Positions 58,636-64,000 of a stretch of DNA of 64,000 nt are shown piece after piece. A program made the position numbers and the translations under genes. The stretch covers positions 340,678 to 404,677 of the forward strand of contig NZ_JAGSPJ010000006.1 of NCBI RefSeq assembly GCF_018139545.1. Direction: 5' to 3'. The stretch is from Affinundibacterium fentianense (lineage in GTDB: Bacteria > Pseudomonadota > Gammaproteobacteria > Burkholderiales > Burkholderiaceae_D). How positions within the stretch are numbered: the first letter of the stretch is position 1; each line of letters opens with the position of its first letter. A model generated the notes under the pieces. That model worked only from the letters and a program-made list of their open reading frames with translations. It made no database searches and was not told the origin of the DNA.

Positions 58636-59046
58636 TTACAATCCATGTTCACGCTTAGCCTTTTTTGTGCTGATGCGAAGGAGCCGCAAAAAACTTGGAC
58701 ATTCGAAGTGATTGGGTGCGGGGCAAACTGCAGCATGCTTGAGGCCGTTGCGCATCGCCGTCAGTTCGCGAATTTGTTGATCAATCTGTTGCGCTTTTAA
58801 GCTCAGTAAATCGCGTCGTAATTGTTTTCTTTCGGATGTCGATTCTAATAAAAGCTCGGCAATTTCCGTCAAACTAAAACCAACACGGCGTGCCAGTTGG
58901 ATGAAGGCGAGGCGTTCGACGACACTTTCATGAAATTGCCGACGAAGTCCGCGTCGCCCAGTTGAACTGATCAAGCCGATCTCCTCGTAGTAACGTAGGG
59001 TTGATGCAGCCAAACCACTCGTTTGCGTAACTTCAGCGATATCCAT
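58636..59046 (-). CDS. MerR family transcriptional regulator
   Basis: This 136-aa regulator has the N-terminal winged helix (LAASTLRYYEEIGLISSTGRRG) and a coiled dimerisation helix (about residues 75-105). A short C-terminal part has two cysteines in VCPAPNHFECPS, a pattern of metal- or redox-sensing MerR proteins. It is divergent from the thiopurine methyltransferase gene. Between them stands a promoter with a 19-bp spacer and dyad at 59084-59114, the kind MerR proteins twist to activate. The inducer is unknown, but a thiol-reactive or metalloid compound is plausible given the partner. Confidence 0.9.
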   Translation of the reverse strand: MDIAEVTQTSGLAASTLRYYEEIGLISSTGRRGLRRQFHESVVERLAFIQLARRVGFSLTEIAELLLESTSERKQLRRDLLSLKAQQIDQQIRELTAMRNGLKHAAVCPAPNHFECPSFLRLLRISTKKAKREHGL

Positions 59047-59083
59047 AGGCGCACTCCATCCTATCGTTTCAGAAAAAAAGTTC

Positions 59084-59114
59084 TTGACCTCAAGTTGACT
59101 TGAGCTTGTATCCT
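59084..59114 (+). promoter_or_regulatory. MerR-type promoter/operator with 19-bp spacer
   Basis: -35 TTGACC (59084-59089) and -10 TATCCT (59109-59114) are separated by 19 bases, longer than the usual 17. The spacer contains the dyad CTCAAGT-TG-ACTTGAG-like repeat (59089-59104). This is the hallmark arrangement of MerR-controlled promoters. It faces the thiopurine methyltransferase gene 67 bases away. Confidence 0.85.
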
Positions 59115-59180
59115 ATCATCGATGTTGAGCGTGAAGTGGCTTGGAAATATTTATTAATTGAGTTGAAAGGATAAGTTTGT

Positions 59181-59825
59181 ATGGATATAAATTTTTGGCA
59201 TGAAAAATGGCGGCGTGGCGAAATCGGTTTTCATCGGCAAGACATTAATCCGCATTTGCTCGCCCATTTGCATCAACTTAAGCTAAAAAGTGGTCAACAC
59301 ATTTTGCTACCGTTATGTGGAAAAACCAAGGATATAGCGTATCTCTTGAATCAGGGTTATCAAGTGACTGGAGTGGAGTTGAGTGAATTGGCAGTACGGG
59401 AATTGTTCGAGGACTTATCGCTCACACCAGAAGTGACGCAAGTCGCCGGCTTTCAATGCTATTCCGCAAATAAGATCCGAATCTTTGTCGGAGATTTCTT
59501 TTCATTTAACCATGATTTGCTCGGAAAAGTGGATGCGATCTATGACCGTGCGGCTCTGGTTGCGCTACCGCTTGCGATGCGCAAAGACTATTCGCGACAT
59601 TTAAGTCACATCACACACTGTGCGCCTCAATTGTTGATCACTTATGAATATCAACAAGATGCAGTTGAGGGGCCGCCGTTTTCTATCTCAGAACAAGAAG
59701 TCTTCGAGCACTATGCCAAAGCTTATGAAATTACGCTATTGGAGCGAGTGGATGTCGCAGGCGGGATGAAGGGAAAAGTCGCATCCACAGAAGTTGTTTA
59801 TCACTTGAATACTTGTAGCCGATAG
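59181..59825 (+). CDS. tpm: Thiopurine S-methyltransferase family protein
   Basis: This 214-aa SAM-dependent methyltransferase begins with the family's WHEKWRRGEIGFHRQDINP. It has the SAM-binding region ILLPLCGKTKDIAYLLNQGYQVTGVELS at about 40-68 (core) and GKVDAIYDRAALVALP near 110. Family enzymes methylate thiopurines, and bacterial members also methylate selenium or tellurium oxyanions. The start has AAAGGA ten bases upstream. Its promoter has a MerR spacer and dyad, so it should be induced by the divergent regulator. This control suggests a detoxification role. Confidence 0.9.
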   Translation: MDINFWHEKWRRGEIGFHRQDINPHLLAHLHQLKLKSGQHILLPLCGKTKDIAYLLNQGYQVTGVELSELAVRELFEDLSLTPEVTQVAGFQCYSANKIRIFVGDFFSFNHDLLGKVDAIYDRAALVALPLAMRKDYSRHLSHITHCAPQLLITYEYQQDAVEGPPFSISEQEVFEHYAKAYEITLLERVDVAGGMKGKVASTEVVYHLNTCSR

Positions 59826-59958
59826 CCGAATGCTCTAGAAAGATAATGGCAGCGTAATAAGCGGTCTGATTGAATTGAGGAATCGGGTGCTTATTTAAAG
59901 GCGAACGGCAAATATCGAAGGTAATTCGAGCAAGACCGTTGTCGAGAGAATTGCTTGT

Positions 59959-60633
59959 CTATTTCATTGGGTCTTCTTTAGAAATTTGCTCGTTACCGTT
60001 GCTAGTATCGACATCGGTATTCGAAGTCGCGTCGAGATTTTTATTGCCATCTTTGGTTTTCCATTTGGAGTAGAAATACGCTGAACCAGCCACTGCCCCC
60101 GTGACGGTGGCGGCTGCGCCTATTACCGGTGCCACTGCGACGGCTAGGGGCGGCCCAATTATTGCGGCACCAGCAGCAACTCCAGCGGCGATGCCGAGTC
60201 CCATCGACACCGTCTCAGTTTTTTCCTTGATTTCAAGGTGATTCTCTTCCAATTTTTGATCGACTTTTTTGACGCCTTCGACCACTTGGTTGCCGATAAA
60301 TTTCACGCCTTGTGTCGTGCTTTCTGCGACTTGCATGCCACGCTCTTTGACTTGATTCACGATTGCTTGCGTAGTCTCATGTTCGACAGCTTGATGCAAA
60401 GTGTGTTGCACCGATTGATGCAAAGATTTGCTGGTCTCTAGAGCGACCGTCGTCATAGCGCGGGTACGTTCAAGGACTTCTTGGTTGACGGTGTGGGAAA
60501 CGTTTTGTAGCAGATCCTTAGCGAAATCTTGTGACCTATCTTTTGCTTGGTGCTGGACTCTCATTATTGCGCGTCCCGCATCATTCGCCGATTGCATTGC
60601 AATTTGACTGAGTTTTTCAAACTTCTTTTTCAT
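59959..60633 (-). CDS. Helical protein with glycine-zipper segment
   Basis: This 224-aa protein is made of amphipathic helices rich in Gln/His/Thr/Val (SLHQSVQHTLHQAVEHETTQ) at about residues 1-135. A hydrophobic Gly/Ala stretch follows (LGIAAGVAAGAAIIGPP, then VAVAPVIGAAATVTGAVAGSA) at about 148-188, of glycine-zipper type. The tail is polar. It has no cleavable signal. The helix pattern resembles LEA/apolipoprotein-like or phasin-like proteins that cover surfaces. No function can be named. It stands alone on the minus strand. Confidence 0.65.
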   Translation of the reverse strand: MKKKFEKLSQIAMQSANDAGRAIMRVQHQAKDRSQDFAKDLLQNVSHTVNQEVLERTRAMTTVALETSKSLHQSVQHTLHQAVEHETTQAIVNQVKERGMQVAESTTQGVKFIGNQVVEGVKKVDQKLEENHLEIKEKTETVSMGLGIAAGVAAGAAIIGPPLAVAVAPVIGAAATVTGAVAGSAYFYSKWKTKDGNKNLDATSNTDVDTSNGNEQISKEDPMK

Positions 60634-61569
60634 TGACTAATCCTGTTCCGCCAGAAAATCGTAGGGACACAAAGTGTACCAACATCGCGCCTTGTAGCAA
60701 TGGGAAAAACTTGCGATTTATACCGTATACCCCCAATTTTGCGGGTCCACAGGCTAGCCTGAAACGAGACGCAATCGGTTTGGCGGTGGCATCAATCCCC
60801 ACGCATGTCTGTTTTATTGGCAGTATCTTCGGTGTAAATCACCGACAAATTTATCGGCGTATTTCACTTTAGCTTTTTATTCGCTGGCGGTTTGATGTTG
60901 TGGGTGTTTGTTGTTTCGTGTTTGAGTCATCGTTTAAAGAAATAGTTTTACTAAGAGCTTTATTTGCCTGGTATTTAAGTGGGTGTCGTATCGGAGTAAG
61001 TGGTTGTCGGTTTCTTTTATGGTTGTGGATGCGAATGCCATAGAATTGGATGAAAACGGATCTGAAGTAATTGCATGATGGGGCGCCACTCTTATTTTTA
61101 TCAAGGTCTTCACATTTGATCGAATCAGCGTATGTGACATTTTTAGTTGTCCCAACATAATTCTGGATTCGGTTTCCTTATTTCACGTTAAGCGCCACAG
61201 ATTCTGAGATTTCTTTGTTTGTCATTGTAAAGAATTGTGAATTAGGTTCAGACCTCTAAAATCAAAAAAAGATTAAAAAATATTCGAAAAACAATAAATA
61301 CCAGTATTTTTCAAATTAAATACCTATTTAATGCCACTTTAATTGTTGTTTCAATCACTAAAATTAGTTTTTTGAAATCAATTTTCATAAATGCATGAAG
61401 TTTTGATTATTTGACGGCTTTTTGCTTGCTAGCGATAATTCTGGGTTAATAGATCACTAAGCCTATGTTTTTGAATGAGAAATTGAAGTTTCTTCTGGAT
61501 TCTCTTTTTCCTTTTTTGAGATGCTTGTGTCGCAAAATTCTCTCTCGCCCACCATGTCGGGAAAAATTC
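60634..61569. other. Long gene-free AT-rich stretch before the adhesin gene
   Basis: These 936 bases contain no open frame with a ribosome site. From about 61200 to 61470 the DNA is strongly AT-rich, with several A- and T-tracts. A good promoter is present at 61411-61439. The region may act as a long regulated leader for the downstream surface protein or hold a small RNA; neither is proven. Confidence 0.5.
61411..61439 (+). promoter_or_regulatory. Sigma70-like promoter of the surface-protein gene
   Basis: -35 TTGACG (61411-61416), 17-base spacer, -10 GATAAT (61434-61439); each box differs from consensus by one base. It follows an AT-rich stretch that could act as an UP-element and is 130 bases before the ATG. 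Confidence 0.65.
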
Positions 61570-64000
61570 ATGAAAGTTCGAACAATTATGTTGATTCATC
61601 GGTTTGAGGAAGTGGTATTATTGTCGTTCAAATTTCTTTTCGCTTTTTTTGCGCAGGTTGGGAGTCAAATCCTCCTGCGAAATTTAGCTAAAAGAGTTAA
61701 GAATTTGGCGATAAATTTGGTCTTAGTGGTCTGCGGCATGGCAAGTTTCTCCCAAGTGAGTTTTGCGTTCTCAACGACGCGACCAGCCGCATGTTCTGGT
61801 TCAAGTTGCCCTGCCAGTTATTCCCAACCTGGAAATTGTCCTTCTGCTGGCTCTGTGGGACGAGATGAGTCCTACAATATTGTTGTTGGTGGAAATTTTT
61901 CTGTGAATTCGGGTGCGGAGGGTGAAGGCCGAATTTATGTGGCTGGTAACCTTAATCTGAACGCTGGTTTCTATAATTTAATAGCGGTAGGCGCGGGAGC
62001 CTGCGTTGTCCCAAAAGATTCATCGATTACGGGGAATCCTGGATTGGTGGTTGGTGGCAATCTCAATATTGCAAGCGGAGCAACAGCCGCACTGGATGGT
62101 CTAGGACTATCAACAAATACTCTAATTGGCGGCGTAAGAACAGGATCAGGTAATTTAACAACTGGCGGCACCGTCAGTGAAAATGTATTAGTTCCAAGTT
62201 CTCCGATCGATTTCTCCGCACTCCAGGCAAATAGTCAAATTTGGTTGAGAATGCCGACCACAGGTACGGCGGTGAACGAATTCGGAACCTTGACCTTTAC
62301 CGGCAACGGAACGTCGGCCTTGCAAGTGTTTAGTTTGGCAGGAAGTGTTTCAGGCGTTTCCATTAATTTTGAGTCTATTCCATCTAATGCGACCGTCTTG
62401 ATCAATGTCGTTTCAAGTGGAAGCGTGACAATTGATAGTAATAGCTTTTACGAAGGTGGCTTTCCTAATGATACTAGTCCAAGCCTTACTCGTCGTATTG
62501 TTTGGAATTTTGCGAACGCTAGCCAAGTAAACTTGACTGGCAGCTCCCAATTTCGTGGTAGTGTCATGGTGCCAAATGGCGGCATGCTGCATGCGGTGCC
62601 GGGTATGAATGGCCGTGTGATTGTCTATGGAGACCTCATTCAAAACGGTTCAGGCAATGAGTTTCATAATTTTGATTTTATTGGTGAACTACCTGACCCA
62701 GCAGCATTGATTTTTACCAAAGCCTATTCCAACGATACGGCTCCGAGCAAGATTTCCTCGCAGCCAAGTATTACGATGCGAGCGGTCTGTACCGCGAGTG
62801 GTACCCAAGATGTGACATTTACTCCGCCAGCGACTGGGACAATTTACACTGTTCCGGGTGACACTTGCACCTTGAGTGAGACTGCGATTACGGGTGGAAC
62901 TTTGGCTGGGGGCTATACATTTTCGAGTACCTCTTCTGCCGTGATTAGTGGATCGAATCCATTAACCTTAAGTGGAGCGACAAATTCGGTAACAGTGACC
63001 AATCCACTGGTTGCGCCACCAGCACAACTCAACATCACCAAGCTGTATTCTGGCGACACCGTACCAAGTAAGGTTACGACTCAACCAACAATCGGTGTGC
63101 AAGCGGTTTGTTCCATCAGCGGTACTAAGACCACGAGTTTTACAGCAGGAACCACCGGCACGATCACGGGCTTGGTACAAGGTGAAACGTGTACGGTCAC
63201 GGAGACCGCCATCACGGGTGGCGTCTTAGCTGGCGGTTATACCTTCGGTGCAACAAGTGCAGCGGTGATTAGTTTAAATAGCAGCACTGCGATCAGTGCA
63301 TCACAAGCGGTGACGATCACGAATCCACTTACGGCGCCAGCGCAGTTGAATATTACCAAGGACTACTCAGGCGACACCGTACCAAGTAAAGTCACGACTC
63401 AACCAACAATCGGTGTGCAAGCGGTTTGTTCAATCAGCGGCACCAAGACCACGAGTTTTACAGCAGGAACCACCGGCACAATCACGGGCTTGGTACAAGG
63501 TGAAACGTGTACGGTCACGGAGACTGCCATCACGGGTGGCGTCTTAGCTGGCGGCTATACTTTCGGTGCAACAAGTGCAGCGGTGATTAGTTTAAATAGC
63601 AGCACAGCGATCAGTGCATCACAAGCGGTAACGATCACGAATCCTTTGACTGCACCCAACCCAGCACAACTCAATATCACTAAAGACTACTCAGGCGACA
63701 CGGTACCAAGTAAAGTCACAACGCAACCAACAATCGGTGTGCAAGCGGTTTGTTCAATCAGCGGCACCAAGACCACGAGTTTTACAGCAGGAACCACCGG
63801 CACGATCACGGGCTTGGTACAAGGTGAAACGTGTACGGTCACGGAGACCGCGATCACCGGAGGCGTCTTAGCAGGCGGTTATACCTTCGGTGCAACAAGT
63901 GCAGCGGTGATTAGTTTAAATAGCAGCACAGCGATCAGTGCATCACAAGCGGTAACGATCACGAATCCTTTGACTGCCCCGAATGCAGCACAACTGAATA
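61570..64000 (+). CDS. Choice-of-anchor-A surface protein with DUF5979-like repeats, partial
   Basis: The frame stays open for 810 codons to the right edge, so only the N-terminal part is seen. A long leader holds a hydrophobic core (NLVLVVCGMASFSQVSFAF) ending near residue 75. A choice-of-anchor-A domain follows to about residue 375, with NIVVGGNFSVNSG, RIYVAGNLNLNAG and a closing RGSVMVPNGGML region. One divergent and at least three near-identical repeats of about 106-108 aa come next. Each carries QLNITKDYSGDTVPSKVTTQ, then GETCTVTETAITGGVLAGGY, and looks like DUF5979 or SpaA-type Ig domains. Each repeat has two Cys. It is probably a secreted or surface-anchored adhesin. A weak GGGAAAAA lies before the ATG. 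Confidence 0.82.
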   Translation, partial: MKVRTIMLIHRFEEVVLLSFKFLFAFFAQVGSQILLRNLAKRVKNLAINLVLVVCGMASFSQVSFAFSTTRPAACSGSSCPASYSQPGNCPSAGSVGRDESYNIVVGGNFSVNSGAEGEGRIYVAGNLNLNAGFYNLIAVGAGACVVPKDSSITGNPGLVVGGNLNIASGATAALDGLGLSTNTLIGGVRTGSGNLTTGGTVSENVLVPSSPIDFSALQANSQIWLRMPTTGTAVNEFGTLTFTGNGTSALQVFSLAGSVSGVSINFESIPSNATVLINVVSSGSVTIDSNSFYEGGFPNDTSPSLTRRIVWNFANASQVNLTGSSQFRGSVMVPNGGMLHAVPGMNGRVIVYGDLIQNGSGNEFHNFDFIGELPDPAALIFTKAYSNDTAPSKISSQPSITMRAVCTASGTQDVTFTPPATGTIYTVPGDTCTLSETAITGGTLAGGYTFSSTSSAVISGSNPLTLSGATNSVTVTNPLVAPPAQLNITKLYSGDTVPSKVTTQPTIGVQAVCSISGTKTTSFTAGTTGTITGLVQGETCTVTETAITGGVLAGGYTFGATSAAVISLNSSTAISASQAVTITNPLTAPAQLNITKDYSGDTVPSKVTTQPTIGVQAVCSISGTKTTSFTAGTTGTITGLVQGETCTVTETAITGGVLAGGYTFGATSAAVISLNSSTAISASQAVTITNPLTAPNPAQLNITKDYSGDTVPSKVTTQPTIGVQAVCSISGTKTTSFTAGTTGTITGLVQGETCTVTETAITGGVLAGGYTFGATSAAVISLNSSTAISASQAVTITNPLTAPNAAQLN
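63022..64000 (+). repeat. Tandem coding repeats of 318-324 bp in the surface protein
   Basis: Units begin at 63022, 63340, 63664 and 63988 (the last is cut by the edge). The first unit is 318 bases and the next two are 324, with a two-codon insertion. They are almost identical in DNA, including silent positions over long stretches, which points to recent duplication or gene conversion. A more divergent unit precedes them at about 62701-63021. Confidence 0.93.

Noticed and set aside
60934..61158. Minus-strand frame of 74 codons in the long gene-free stretch.
   Set aside because: No ribosome site, no domain and composition like random AT-rich DNA.
62700..64000. CRISPR array because of regular long repeats.
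   Set aside because: The repeats are over 300 bases, in frame and code for Ig-like domains; no short repeat-spacer pattern exists anywhere in the window.
1..64000. Insertion sequences, prophage, tRNA or rRNA genes.
   Set aside because: No transposase, phage structural gene, tRNA cloverleaf or rRNA-like stretch was seen on either strand.

Overview
The window looks like ordinary chromosome of a Gram-negative, heterotrophic, aerobically respiring bacterium. Outer-membrane and periplasmic proteins are abundant (TonB-dependent receptor, TonB, lipoproteins, PBP4, tail-specific protease). There are multihaem c-type cytochromes, SCO/PCu(A)C copper chaperones, a type II NADH dehydrogenase, DUF1800/DUF1501 and DUF4214 proteins, and a moderate, slightly AT-leaning base composition. 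Together these suggest a betaproteobacterium of the Burkholderiales, possibly an Oxalobacteraceae/Undibacterium-like lineage. This is inference from gene content; no rRNA or tRNA gene is visible to confirm it.

Layout. 0.3-7.3 kb: ribosomal-protein oxygenase (roxA-like), two unknown proteins, a PEGA-type periplasmic protein, type II NADH dehydrogenase and a DUF2200 protein. 7.8-13.8 kb: a DUF1800 lipoprotein and DUF1501 protein in an overlapping pair, then a large RTX/M10 metalloprotease with a C-terminal DUF4214 module. 14-19.5 kb (minus strand): a TPR-like secreted protein, a YceH protein, a DUF3667 membrane protein and a lipoprotein joining DUF4214 to four Ig-like repeats. 19.8-25 kb: a VWA lipoprotein and a TonB gene, divergent from a NarL-type response regulator and its histidine kinase. 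25-35.7 kb: a PadR/HAAS pair, a GFA-family protein, a small membrane protein, the tail-specific protease, two overlapping cytochrome c genes and an M1 aminopeptidase. 35.8-39.6 kb: a self-regulated TetR-HlyD-ABC export operon. 39.9-44.2 kb: a multi-PAS kinase with a REC-PAS-GGDEF-EAL regulator. 44.6-46.3 kb: an ankyrin/SH3 protein.

46.57-48.52 kb is the most unusual block. Four small minus-strand genes are each followed by an imperfect-palindromic, attC-like site, with no integrase in the window. It reads as an integron cassette array lacking an integrase (a CALIN). Several start codons and one Shine-Dalgarno sequence lie inside the recombination sites themselves.

48.8-54.8 kb is a minus-strand copper-handling cluster: DUF2946, TonB-dependent receptor, SCO, PCu(A)C, a 66-aa membrane protein, YcnI/DUF1775 and PepSY. 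It plausibly moves copper across the outer membrane and to cytochrome oxidase. 55-60.6 kb: CreA, an HDOD protein, PBP4, a MerR regulator divergent from a thiopurine methyltransferase through a textbook 19-bp-spacer promoter, and a helical glycine-zipper protein. A 936-bp gene-free stretch then carries a good sigma70-like promoter. It leads into a huge repetitive choice-of-anchor-A/DUF5979-like surface protein that runs off the right edge. Short 11-17 bp tandem repeats recur at many gene ends and leaders.
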